Under the pieces are notes generated by a model. It was given only the letters and a program-made list of their open reading frames with translations. It was not told where the DNA came from and searched no databases. From NCBI RefSeq assembly GCF_018446385.1, contig NC_056005.1, positions 67,988,239-68,052,238 of the forward strand: 64,000 bases of DNA, in the 5' to 3' direction. Origin of the DNA: Zingiber officinale. Lineage: Eukaryota; Streptophyta; Magnoliopsida; Zingiberales; Zingiberaceae. Made by a program: the position numbers and the translations under genes. Below are positions 43,489-55,466 of this stretch, in pieces. Within the stretch, counting starts at the first letter, position 1, and the number at the start of each line of letters is the position of its first letter.

Positions 43489-44697
43489 CTACCTGGGGTA
43501 CTGCTGTCGATAATAGTTCTGCCTCTGATAACGCTCCCTATTAGCTCGTTTATTTCTTAAAATAAAACAATCTTCAGTATGATGACTGCTAGTTTTATGA
43601 TAAGTGCACCATCTCCTTGGTGCCTCTGGCTGTATCTCTACATGTTGTACAGCTTGTGGACGATACTCTGGTTGTCGATGGGGTGGATGAGTTATTCTAG
43701 GCCCTCTTGGTGGAGGCACAGGGGTCGGAGCTTTCTCCTTAACCTGGGTAGGAGAAGAGGTAACACCCTCCTTTCTACTAGCAGCTTGAGCTTCTTCCAC
43801 GTTAATGAACTCGGTGGCACGCTCAATCAGGGAATCAAAATTAACAGGAGGATTCCTTACTAAATCTTTAAAGAAATCATTATTATTTAAACCTTGAGAG
43901 AAGGCGCTAACTAATATTTCAGTGGTAGCATTAGGTACATCAATAGCTACCTGATTGAACCTTTTGATGTATGCTCGGATGGACTCTTTAGATGCTTGCT
44001 TAATTGAAAACAGGCTCCAAGGAGTCTTATGATACCTTTTGTTGCTGGAGAAATGGTGTAGAAAGACTTTCTTGAAATCTTTAAATTTCTGAATAGACTT
44101 CTCTGGCAATCTCTTGAACCAGCGCTGTGCAGCTCCTCCGAGGGTAGTGAGAAACATCCGACACTTTACCCCGTCAGAGAATTGTTGTAATAATGCTACG
44201 TTCTCGAATTTCAATAGATGATCATCTGGATCTGTTGTTCCAGTGTATTCTCTGATCTGTAGATTTTGATACCGCTTAAGAAGCGGATCATCTAGTACAC
44301 TTTAAGAGAACGGGGAAATGACCTTCTCTGGTGAGCTATCACTAGTTATCATTTTGATCTTACGCTTTTCCCTATCTGGTGCTTCACCAGAGGACTCTTG
44401 GAACACGGGCCTCTTGCCCCCTTGATCCATGGGAGTGTGAAGAAAGGCTCGTGGACGCCTTGTCGGAGAAACAGCGGCTAGAGGAAAATACGCATGTTCT
44501 TCTTCTTCCAGCTCCTTTCCTTTCCGATGTTCGGTAGTCGATATTACTGGATTATGAGTTGTTTGTAGAGAATCTCCAGTGTGGGCTTGAAGTTGTTGTT
44601 GCTGCTGCTGTAAGGCTTTCTGAACATGAGAGTTGATGAGGAAATCCAAATCCTCACGACTGATAGTGAGTAGGTTTGATTTTCCGGCTTCTTCCAT
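43489..44697 (-). pseudogene. gag: Tat-type gag
   Basis: Two minus-strand frames. The N-terminal frame (44697-44302) begins MEEAGKSNLL with a polyglutamine run and IKMITSDSSPEK. The second (44214-43489) holds the retrotransposon gag domain (AQRWFKRLPEKSI, FSIKQASKESIRAYIKRFN, FSQGLNNNDFF) and a knuckle-like CTYHKTSSHHTEDC. A stop and frame change near 44300-44215 separate them. Gag should form the capsid. The order gag-protease-RT and the PBS at 44723 identify one element. Confidence 0.85.
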
Positions 44698-44722
44698 CCT
44701 GTAGTCTCAGATTCAGGTGAAT

Positions 44723-44740
44723 TTCCCACAGACGGCGCCA
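44723..44740 (-). other. Primer-binding site (tRNA-Arg type)
   Basis: Minus-strand TGGCGCCGTCTGTGGGAA, four bases inside the LTR end. This is the usual tRNA-Arg site of Tat/Athila gypsy elements. Confidence 0.9.
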
Positions 44741-44744
44741 AATT

Positions 44745-46919
44745 TGATCCTGTCTGAGAAGCTGGGCAGGACGGCGATCCGGAAGAAGGGAACTCACCGC
44801 GCCGATGAAGAATAATACTCGTAGGACGCCGATCCGAAAAACCCAAAACGGATCGGGAAAAAATAGAGTTACCGAAGGTCCTCCTCCACGAAGACTCGAT
44901 GACGAAGAGGAAATCCAAATCTGAATAGAAAAAACCCAGATCCGAAGCTTCCAAGACTTCCTGCGCACAAGAGATCAACCAACACTACCGTCAGTGACCT
45001 AAGACCGGGGTGAGAATCCCTGGCTAGGCCCTCCGACGCTCAAGTCAGTGATCCCTCTCGGTGTGGAAGAAAGAGGAAGAAGATGAATAGTAGTTGAAAA
45101 ATTAGGGTTATCAATGTGCACGATGATGTGAACTTACCTTGCCAACGGAGAGGATTCCCCTTTTTATACCACTTCATATAACCTCCGTAGTCATGAAGTG
45201 GACCCCGGTTTGTTAGAGTTTGTTATGAGATAACGTAAGTTGTGTACTTGTGGTAAATGACTTTTAAGGAATCTTTCTTGTACTCCAGATGTACCTCCTT
45301 TGTCGTTTAGCACCTTCAAAATAATCTAAAAGCACATTTCCCGCCGAAATATATAACACCTATCATGTGGTTACATATTGCAAATATCCTCATTAATTGT
45401 CCTATTTGAAATATTTATCTCTACTCTCCCTCATGAGCCTTCTGTCCGCGCCCTTCTATGTTATTTATCCTAACTAGCAATAGGCCATATTTATCAGGTA
45501 TTTTTTCCAAGGTGTTGGTCGACCTGGCTGATATTAACCTTCCTTCTTCAGGGCATGTCGCGATCGATACTATTCTACATGCTTCAGAAGCATCTCCCGG
45601 CCGATATTAGCCTACTTCCTTTGAGATATATAGATTTTCCTCCTGGGACACATATTTTGGTCGATATAAACTAATTTCTTATTGAGGTATGTCCCGGCCG
45701 ATATTAGCCTACCTCCATTGAGGTATATAGATCTTTCTCCTGGGAAGCATATTTCGGTCGATATAAACTAATTTCTTATTGAGGTATGTCCCGACCGATA
45801 TTAGCCTACCTCCTTTGAGGTATATAGATCTTCCTCCTGGGAAGCATATTTCGGTCGATATAGACTTATCTTTTATTGAGGTATGTCCCGGTCGATATTA
45901 GCCTACCTCATTTGAGGTATATAGATCTTCCTCCTAGGGAGCATATTTCGGTCGATATAGACTTATCTCTTATTGAGGTATGTCCCAGCTGATATTAGCA
46001 TACTTCCTTTGAGGTATATAGATCTTCCTCCTGGGAAGCATATTTCGATCGATATAGACTTACCTCTTATTGAGGTATGTCCCGGTCGATATTGGCCTAC
46101 CTCCTTTGAGGTATATAGATCTTCCTCCTGGGAAGCATATTTCGGTCGATATAGGCTTATCTCTTATTGAGGTATATCCCGACCGATATTAGCCTACCTC
46201 CTTTGAGGTATATAGATCTTTCTCCTGGAAGCATATTTCGGTCGATAAAGACTTAACTCTTATTGAGGTATGTCCCGGTCGATATTAGTCTACTTCCTTT
46301 GAGGTATATAGATCTTCCTCCTGGGGAGCATATTTCAGTCGATAAAGACTTAACTCTTATTGAGGTATATCCCGTCCGATATTAGCCTACTTCCTTTGAG
46401 GTATATAGATCTTCCTCCTGTGGAGCATATTTCGGTCGATAAAGACTTAACTCTTATTGAGGTATGTCCCGGCCGATATTAGCCTACTTCCTTTGAGGTA
46501 TATAGATCTTCCTCCTGGGAAGCATAGGTATGTCCCGGCCGATATTGGCCTACCTCCTTTGAGGTATATAGATCTTCCTCCTGGGAAGCATATTTCGGTC
46601 GATATAGACTTATCTCTTATTGAGGTATGTCCCGACCGATATTAGTCTACCTCCTTTGAGGTATATAGATCTTCCTCCTGGGAAGCATATTTCGGTCGAT
46701 ATAGACTTATCTCTTATTGAGGTATGTCTCGACCGATATTAGCCTACTTCCTTTGAGGTATATAGATCTTCCTCCTGGGAAGCATATTTCGGTTGATATA
46801 GACTTACCTCTTATTGAGGTATGTCCAGGCCGATATTGGCCTACCTCCTTTGAGGTATATAGGTCTTCCTTCTTCGTTCGACTATCTCCTTTCCCTTCCT
46901 TATCGAGGGCCCCATGACA
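44745..46919 (-). mobile_element. 5' LTR of the Tat-type element
   Basis: Minus-strand TGTCATGGGGCCC (46919) to CAGGATCA (44745), about 2.18 kb, adjacent to the PBS. The U3 half is filled by the 97-bp tandem array at 45600-46880. A minus-strand TATAAAAAGGGGAATCC at about 45165 is the TATA candidate. Confidence 0.8.
45600..46880. repeat. 97-bp tandem array in the Tat LTR
   Basis: About 13 units, 96-98 bp each with occasional deletions (for example near 46525), are built from TATAGATCTTCCTCCTGGGA, AGCATATTTCGGTCGATATA and GAGGTATGTCCCGGCCGATA. Each unit contains TACCTCCTTTGAGGTA, a perfect inverted repeat in the best units. Confidence 0.93.
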
Positions 46920-48295
46920 CCTAACCCATATCAGCCGGCCACCACCATCTCCTCCAAATAAGGAAAGTTTTAAACACAAAATTAAAACTTCCTAATTTGT
47001 TTCCAGAAATTTTTGAAATAAAAAAATTTCTCTTTTAAAATTCCCTTCATGGTTAGTTATAAAAGGAAAGTTTTATAAATTAAAATCTCTCTTTTAAAAT
47101 ATATGGATGATTACAAAAAGAAAAGTTTTATCAAACATTTTCCTTAATCCTTTGTAGAAAACTATAAAAGGAAAGATTTAATTTTAAAACTCTCTTTTAA
47201 AATCATGTCTTTCACATTAGGAAAGATTTAAATTTAAACTCCCCTTTTATTTTATTTTGGCCGACCACCTAAGCTTGGGTTCAAGGTAAGGTCGGCCACA
47301 ACTTGACTCATCATGCCTTGGTTTGGTCGGCCACCTTAAGGTGGGTAAAAAGTTGGGTATAGGTAGGTATAAGACTTTATAAATAAGAGGTTACAACAGG
47401 GACCGAGAGGAGGAATTAGTTTTGGTCTCCCAATGAACTTGAGCTTCCCGTGTTCGCCCCGAACACCCAACTCGAGTTCATCAATAATAACTCATTCCAC
47501 TAAAGAGTTATTATTGAACTACCGCACTAATCTCATATTACTATATGAGCTCCTTCTTATCATGAGTGTATTAGTCTCCTTGTGTTTAAGATATTGAATG
47601 TCCACTAATTAAATGAATTACTGATAACTCACTTTAATTAATATCTAGCTCCAAGAGTAGTACCACTCAACCTTATCGTCATGTCAGACTAAGTTCACCT
47701 GCAGGGTTTACATGATAATTCTTATGAGCTCCTCTTGGGGACATCATCAACCTAGATTCCTAGGACACAGTTTCCTTCTATAATCAACAACACACGCTAT
47801 AAATAATATTATTTTCCAACTTATCGGGCCTATTGATTTATCGAACTAAATCGCATCCTTTGATAAATTAAAGAAATAAATATTAAGCATATGTGCTTAT
47901 TATTATATTAGGATTAAGAGCACACACTTCCATAATAACAGAGGTCTTGTTCTTTTATTTAGTTAGTATAAAAAGAAACTATCTCAAATGGTCCTGCTCA
48001 ATACATTCATAGTGTACTAATGTAATTTTATAGTCAAGATAAACTAATACCAAATTAAACTACGACTATTCCAATGGTTTGTTCCTACCAATTTTAGTCG
48101 TGAGCTACTGTTTATAATTTATAAGGAACTGATAACATGATCTTCTGTGTGTGACACCACACACCATGTGATCTACAATATAAATTAATTGAACAACTAC
48201 ACTTAACATATAAATGTAGACATTTGACCAATGTGATTCTTTTATTTCAAAAATAAATGTTTACAAAAGCTAGACTTTTAGTATACATTCTAACA
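46920..48295 (-). mobile_element. Tork/Angela-like LTR, minus strand, interrupted
   Basis: Minus-strand TGTTAGAATGTATACTAAAA starts at 48295. The sequence includes GATAAGGTTGAGTGGTACT, TTCAATAATAACTC and the GAACACGGG leader region, matching the plus-strand LTR at 24882-25088 and 33485-34250 in reverse. Its 3' part is cut at 46920 by the Tat LTR. It inserted into SIRE pol at 48296. Confidence 0.75.
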
Positions 48296-49000
48296 AGATA
48301 GTGATTCAAATGGAAAACCCATAGATCTAAAGTATTATAGGAGTGTCATAGCCAATCTTTTATACTTAACTGCAAGTAGACCTGATATTTTATTTGCAGT
48401 TAGTATGTATGCTAGATACCAAACTTGTGCTAAGGAATCCCACTTAACTAATGTAAAAATAATTTTTAAATATTTGAAAGCCACACCAAATTAAATGTAG
48501 GAATTTGGTACCCTAAAATACCTAATTTTGAGCTAATAAATTATTATGACTCAAATTATGTTGGTTATAAACTAGATCGTAAAAGTACAAGTGGTGGATG
48601 TCAATTACTTGAACCATCACTTGTCAACTGGTTTAGTAGAAAATAATACTGTGTTACTTTATCTACTATTGAAGCTGAGTACATAGCAATGAGTGAGTGT
48701 GTAGGACAACTGTTTTGGATGATGCACATATTAAAAGACTTTAACTTAGAATATAAAAATGTAAAAATCCATATTGATAACATCAGTTCAATTAACTTAA
48801 CTAAAAATCTAGTGCATCATTCAAGAATCGAACATATTGAAATTAAACATCACTTTATTAGAGATCGCGTCGCCAAATGAGACATTGAACACAACTATGT
48901 TGAGTCCAAGTTAAATTTGGTTGACATTTTCACTAAAACACTACCAGAATCTGAATTCAGTAATCTACGAAGACAACTGGGAATGTGCACGATAGACTAG
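48296..49000 (+). pseudogene. SIRE-type copia RT end and RNase H (second copy)
   Basis: YRSVIANLLYLTASRPDILF, YARYQTCAKESHL, IFKYLKATPN, then after frame changes KSTSGG, STIEAEYIAMSECVGQLFWM, and HIDNISSINLTKN to GMCTID. The last 289 bases equal 1-289. Stops at about 48494, 48645 and 48881 make it a pseudogene. The part before 48712 shows what lies just outside the left edge of the window, if the duplication extends that far. Confidence 0.92.
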
Positions 49001-50013
49001 GACTTTTATTATCAAACAAATTTTCAAATGATTTACACATTCTAGAAAAATTATTTACTTATATTTTCTAAAAATTTCCATATTTCTAGTGTTGCAAAAT
49101 TATTTTGGCCTTAGTCTAGGATCAAACTCATAGAAAGCATGAACCTATAGATCTGGGGAACAAACATCTCACAAACACACTAGGTCCACCTTGATTGTGT
49201 ATTAAAAACTTAGAACAACGAGAGATGCGTAGGCCTTTTGCCTAGACTTCATATGCTTATATCAGTACATCAAAATAAGTTTAGGCGATAAATACAATAG
49301 TGCATTGTTCAAGTTAAGTAATCCTTTTTTAGTAATTTCTAACTAGACACTAATACTTAACTTGACTAACCAGGTTAACACTACTATCCTTTGATAGTTA
49401 GTTAGTAACAAAAGGCTAGATATTTAAGGTCACATTTTAGATGAATATTTTTTAAAAAATATTAGGTTCGGGGGAGGATATTTGAAAACTGTTTTTAAAA
49501 TTATCATATTTTCAAAAAATATTTTGAGCTATTTTTTTTAGAATGATATTTAAAAACTTACTTAAATATCTGTTTAATGTCTTTTATTAAAAATTTTCAA
49601 AGTATATGGTTAAAAAATTATCTTGAAAAATATTTTAAAATACTTGCATCATCATAAAAGTTTTGCTTTCAAAATCCTATTTCAATTTTTTTTAAAAAAA
49701 TTGCCTTAAAAACTTCTTTAATGTTTCCTTGAAAATGTTTTTTATAAATATTTTTAAAATGTCTTTAAAAAATATTTGCAAAATTTTGAAACCCCTTTCG
49801 AATCTTTCTGGTAATTTCTTTCACAATATGTTTTCAAAGTCATCATATAAATCTTTTGGATATCATTGTATAAATTGTTTTACCATATTATTTGAAAAAG
49901 CCTTAGAAACTTTTCTTAAAAAAATTTATTCCTCCATCAAATAAACCTGAGTTTTTACCTTTGTCAAGTTTTTATTTGAAAACATTACTTGTAATTTTTT
50001 TAAAAAAAGATAG

Positions 50014-51151
50014 TGTTGGTGCGGTTAGTATTAACGGTCTAACTCAGGTTTTGATGAATGACAAATCAGGTCAAGTTAAGTTTGTCGTGATCTAACACTC
50101 TGACCCAGTGTGTAGGCGAAGTCCAGACAGGCCGACGGGCTGACCGGATGTCTGGCACGAAGTCCAAGCGGATCGACGGGCTGACCGGACGCTTGGCGAG
50201 AAGTCCAGCTAGGTCGACGGGCTGACCGGATAGCTGGCTAGAAGTCCAAGCGGGTCGACGAGCTGACCGGACGCTTGGCGAGAAGTCCAGCTAGGTCGAC
50301 GGGCTGACCGGATAGCTGGCGAGAAGTCCAGACAGGTCGAAGGGCTGACTAGACGTTTGGCAGGTGAGTAAAGGTAAGTCACTGGAAGGGAGTGACTGTG
50401 AGGACGCGTTCCCGGGAAGGGAACATTAGGCGTCGATCCGGCTTAGATCTATTTTGGATATCTAAGTCGAGATCGTGACTAGATTCCGGTCTCGAAAAGA
50501 CGGAATCTAAGTCATACTCTTTTTGTTTAACTATAAACTGAACTAACACTCTGTTTTGCAGGTTATAATTTATATATTTACCTCGGATTAATCTTGTTTT
50601 GCAGGAAAGGTGTTCCCTGGAAAAAGGTGGTCCGGGCGCCCGGAGGGGATCCGGGCGCTGGAGGTCCGGGCGCCCAGAAGGGATCCGGGCGCCCGGAAGG
50701 GATCTGGGCGCCCGGGAGGCAAGTTTCATCCTGTCACGTCGCCGCCACGTGGAGCTCACTGGTTGGACCTGCCACGTCCCACCAGGGCGCCCGGAGGGGA
50801 TCCGGGGCACCCCAAGCTTCATATAAAAGGAGGGGCAGGGGTGGAGCTTCAACAACAACTCAGAATCTGCTTTCCTACGCTCCTGCAACGCTGCGAAGTT
50901 CCGACAATGCTGTTCTTTTAATTTCTTCTTCTGTCGGTATAGCTTTACTTTGTTTTTCATTAGCATTCCTGTATTAGTTTGTAATAGTTATCGAATTGCT
51001 AGTGAATTGCCCATCGACACAGGCTCCGAACCAAGTAAAATCGGTTCTGTGTTAGCATTGCTTAATTTTTCCGCTGTGTCTAACTCTCTTCGACGAATTT
51101 TTCGTAATCGATATTCACCCCCCCCCTCTATCGAAACATCACGATCCAACA
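50014..51151 (+). mobile_element. Solo LTR A, second copy
   Basis: Equivalent of 1303-2440, including the hairpin array (50116-50363), the intron-like segment (50364-50604) and the GATAG/GATAA flanks. No length difference from copy 1. Confidence 0.88.
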
Positions 51152-51291
51152 GATAACACTTTATATTTGAAGTAGTTGGTTTTCAAAAACTTATTTTTAA
51201 AATTATTTGAAATACTTGATATAATTATTTGAAAACTTGCAAAATCCTTTTTGCTAAATCTTTATTTATATTATTTATACTTCATGCATTA

Positions 51292-51461
51292 GAAGGGGAG
51301 CCTTGGCACAACGGTAAAGTTGTTGTCATGTGACCAAAAGGTTACGGGTTTGAATCCTGAAAACAGCCGCTTGCAAAAAGGAAGGTAAGGTTGTGTACAA
51401 TGAATCCTTCCCCGGGATCCCGCATGACGAGAGCTTTGTGCACCGGACTGTCTTTTCTTTT
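51292..51461 (+). mobile_element. Au-type SINE, second copy
   Basis: Equivalent of 2581-2750, with the same 16-bp flanking direct repeats. Confidence 0.9.
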
Positions 51462-51631
51462 TATACTTCAAGCATTACTTTTTTGATGTATGCCAAAAGG
51501 AGAGGATAATGGGTTAGGTTAAAAAAAAATTAAATCACGTTAACTCGCTTTACTCAATTTTTAATGCTTGCTTAATTATATTTTTTTTCTAACTTTAACT
51601 CAAGTTGTCATTACATCAAAAAGGGAAAGAT

Positions 51632-52826
51632 TGTTGGTGCAAGTTGCACTAATAATCTTGTTATGATGTATAACAAATAGGTCAAAGTTAGATGTGGTGT
51701 GTGTCTAACTTTCTATTAAGTGTGCAGAAGTTGACTGGTCTAAAGGACCTGACACCAAGCTGAAATCCAGCTAGGTCTGCAAGACCCGATAGCTGGTGCG
51801 AAGTCCAGATAGATCCGTAGGACCTGATATTTAGCGAGAAGTTTGGTTGGGTCCACAGGACCTAACAACCGGCTGAAGTCCAGTTGGATCCGCGGGACCT
51901 GACAACTGGCGGGAAGATCTGGTGGTCAAAGGTAAGTCAAACGACTAAAAGTGGTAAGTGAAGGTAAGCAATTGGAGGAGAAATTCAGTGAGGACGCATT
52001 CTTGGTTAAGGGAACTGTAGACGTCGGTCCAACTTAGGTCCATTTGAAAAATCTAAGTTGAGACCTTGACTAGATTCTGATCTTGGGGAGACAAAATCTA
52101 ATTACTACTCTTATTTTATTAATATTGTGCTAACTCTATTTTGTAGGATAAACATATTTTCTGTTGCCTTAACTAACCCTTTTTTGCAGGGAAGAAACTA
52201 TTGAAAAAAAGGGAGTTCGAACGCCTAGAAGGGATGCGGGTGCCCGGACTCCGAGCGCTCGGACTAGCTCACTCGGGCAGGTGACGTAGGCACTCGAGAT
52301 CACCTGAAGTTTGTCCAAGTGCCCAGACCAGAAAACTTATCCAAGAGTTAAGTTGGAGCGCATCGACTGGTCGAGCCACGTCAGCATGTTCCAAGCACCC
52401 GGAATAGGCTTATATAAGGGGAGCAGCTGCTTAATAGCAACATCTTCTACGACTTTCATTCCTGCGTGTTGTTCCGGAAAAGCTCCTACGATGCTGTAAA
52501 GCTTCTCCGACAACCGGCAATCAAGATCTTCTTATTTTCTCTATTGTTAATAACATTATTTTTAATTCTTGTACTTAACTTTTGATACATTTGAACTATT
52601 AGTGGATTGTCCAACGAAAGTACTCGACGAGTGTGCACCTTGGAGTAGGAGTCGTCGAAGGCTCGAATCAAATAAAAACTACTTGTGTTAGTGTGTGATT
52701 ATCTTTTTCCCTCTAATTTCTTTCTTTTATTATTCCACTGCATAATTCGCTCTCAGTTTTCAAAAATTGCTATTCTCCCCCTCCCCCCCCAACCTCCTCC
52801 TCCTCTAGCATATTTACAGTCCTACA
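51632..52826 (+). mobile_element. SIRE 3' LTR B, second copy
   Basis: Equivalent of 2921-4112 but 3 bases longer because of one extra CCT near 52800. Confidence 0.75.
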
Positions 52827-53151
52827 AGAATAAAAAATGAGAACATTAGAGAGAAAGTCAGAGTTGCATCTATTGAGGAAAAACTCTGAGAGTCTCGTTT
52901 AAGATGGTACGAATATGTACTTAGACTACCAATAAATGCTCCAGTTAGGGGATGTAAAACTATAATAAATACGCATATCAAATGAGGAAGAGAAAAATCA
53001 AAAAAAGACTTAGTTAGCAATAATAAAATAATATAAAATTTATTTAAGTATAGTTGAAAATATAGTAGGAGATAGAGTTTAATGACCTAAAAAGATCTAT
53101 ATAATCGACCCCACAGGATAAGATTTAATTATTGTTGTGTTGTTGTATCAA
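52827..53151 (+). pseudogene. RTE-like LINE 3' end, second copy
   Basis: Equivalent of 4113-4437, with the same stops and TTG-type tail. Confidence 0.65.
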
Positions 53152-54585
53152 TTTATATTTAGTCTGTTTTTGTTGACCTCCAATTTTGTATTTTGAATCC
53201 TTGTTTGGTTTTTAGGAGTGTACACAGTTGCCCAAAGATCCTTGACACGATAGAAATTGGGTTTTGATTTACCTAGTTTACTTTTAATTTTGCTCGTTTT
53301 AATATTTAATTATTGTGTATTCAATTAGTACTCTCTTTAACAAAAGGAGTTAAAAGGAATCAGTACATATTTTTGCTGAATAATTCTTGTTTATCTCGAG
53401 AGACTTATTGTTGTTATAGTTCTTGGTTATCTTTACTATATTGTCACTTAGTTGGGTTCCTCTTGGTATGTGGAATCACACCCCGACCCATGACAAGGCA
53501 ATTTGAAAATATAGTTGCTAATCTTTATTAATTTTAGTTTGCACAAAATTATTGCAAAATGTGCATTATGGGTTTCTTATGACCCAGTCTATCAAGGGTT
53601 GGAGTTGATCATCAAGGTGGAGAGCTTGGACAATGTGCAACTTCCAATAGGCTTCTAGAATGCACAAAGGCACCAATGTATCAGTCAGTACATACAGAAA
53701 AGCAAAGAAGTGTAATTGGGCCATGGGTGTAAAATGTCTACCATTCGAGAAGTTTTTCAATTTGAAATCAAATTTCCTATAGGGTTAAAATTATGAGGCC
53801 AATAGCATTGGATGTTGGTCAAAATGAGCAATAGCTCAACATTGTTGAGTACATGATGGGTACATAAAAGAAAGTTTGTTATCCTTCATATTCTATCTAT
53901 TCAAAGGTGTTAAAATGAAATTAAGGTTTTCATTTTCAAATCCAACATTATTCAGATCCGAAACCTTAATCACTACATGCCATTATATAAAGGTTATTCC
54001 ACACAAACAGTTAGCATAGTCGCATCATAGCTTATCCTCGTATCTTTGTTCATGGAGTTTGCAGCCTTTTTTCTAATTCATGATAGGCAATTGGTTTCAT
54101 GGGCAGGCTTGGCTCCTAGTGTATATGTAGAATTGTTGCTTACCTCTCTCACTCTTCATGTCAACATTGCAAGTCATAATTGTTTAGACCCAACGCACCT
54201 CAAACAGTTAAAATATATTCCTTCACCATGCTACCACAGGGTATCTTCCTCATGTCTAAATCCACCATCTCTATTTAACCCTCTTAAATCTCTGGATATG
54301 CATTCTAGCAAAAACAATAGCCTGACAGGAACTTGACAGTGGATTTTATGTAGTCAGTCACCTATAGTGAGGTACTGGATGCTGTCATAGACAAGAATAA
54401 GGCCTGTTATTAGAGCAGGAACCATAACAATCAGGGGAGTTCGTTAGATATCATCTCAATTTTTAGTATCAATAGGTAAAAGACTATGCAATAAAGTTAT
54501 CCCTGACTCAATAATACAAAATAAAGGTAATAAAAAACATAGAAGTAATATGCATCAAAACAATTTAGGGTGCCAAGATCAGAAG
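53152..54585. other. Unassigned sequence, second copy
   Basis: Equivalent of 4438-5871; no gene recognised. Confidence 0.5.
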
Positions 54586-55466
54586 TTACTCTGGTGCATG
54601 ATAGCGAAAAGTTCCAAGGACCCGGGTTGAATGAAGACGAGCAGCCATATCTGGTGCCTGATTTAAGAGATGCTTTGTAGTTCTCAAACAAAACGACATT
54701 GCATGATCTAATGTCGCAGCATGAATTATTGAAGGCTTAACCTTCTCATGAAGATACTCCAGGCCCTTTGCAGCATCAACAGCAATCCTTACTCACTGCA
54801 TCCAGTCGAGCGGAGGACCAGCTTGTGCCTCTTGGACTCCTTTTCTTCCTATACTTTGAAAAAGATCAGACATTTGTTGATAAAAAGCATGATAGTAAAC
54901 CATCAGATACACAAGTGATAACGCATGTTTCAATGAATGATGAATTACCAGGAAGAATGTCATGTAAAGAACCCATTGTTGCAAACTCAAAACCCAACAA
55001 TCGAATATTTCCTTCAACACAATATCCTAACATCTGCAGAAGATTTTCATGCTTCAGCCTTGACACAAGGGCTACCTAATGTTTGAACAAGGTGCAGTCA
55101 CTAAAGAGGATAATATAAATTGGTGATTTATTTGTTTTCCTTCAAAGAAAGTATACATAAATGAAACATAGAGAATGAACTATTAACAGTACTTTTATAC
55201 TAGAAATAAAACCTGAGTCAGAAATTCAGTATCAGTATCTTGCTCGGATGTTGAATCAAGCTTTTTCAAGACCAATTGCTTTCCATTGTCTAACTCTGCA
55301 AGATACACTCTTCCATATGATCCCTCACCAACTAAAGATTTTGGTCCAAAATTATCAGTTTTTTCTGTTAGTTCAAGTAATAATAGTGCAAGCACTTCTA
55401 TAGGTGGTGGGGCCATTAGTGATTCAATTTTTGGAGCAGCAGAGTACTTAGAGAGTATTGGAGTTC
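54586..55466 (-). pseudogene. PTI1-like kinase pseudogene, second copy
   Basis: Equivalent of 5872-6752 with the same stop, frameshift and missing catalytic segment. Because the defects are shared, they arose before the duplication. Confidence 0.88.

Noticed and set aside
45600..46880. CRISPR-like look of regularly spaced repeats
   Set aside because: The 97-bp units are contiguous with no unique spacers, in a plant LTR; it is a tandem repeat.
46457..46979. ORFs with MRYVPADIS and DLPPGKH repeats
   Set aside because: They are translations of the 97-bp Tat LTR repeat, not genes.
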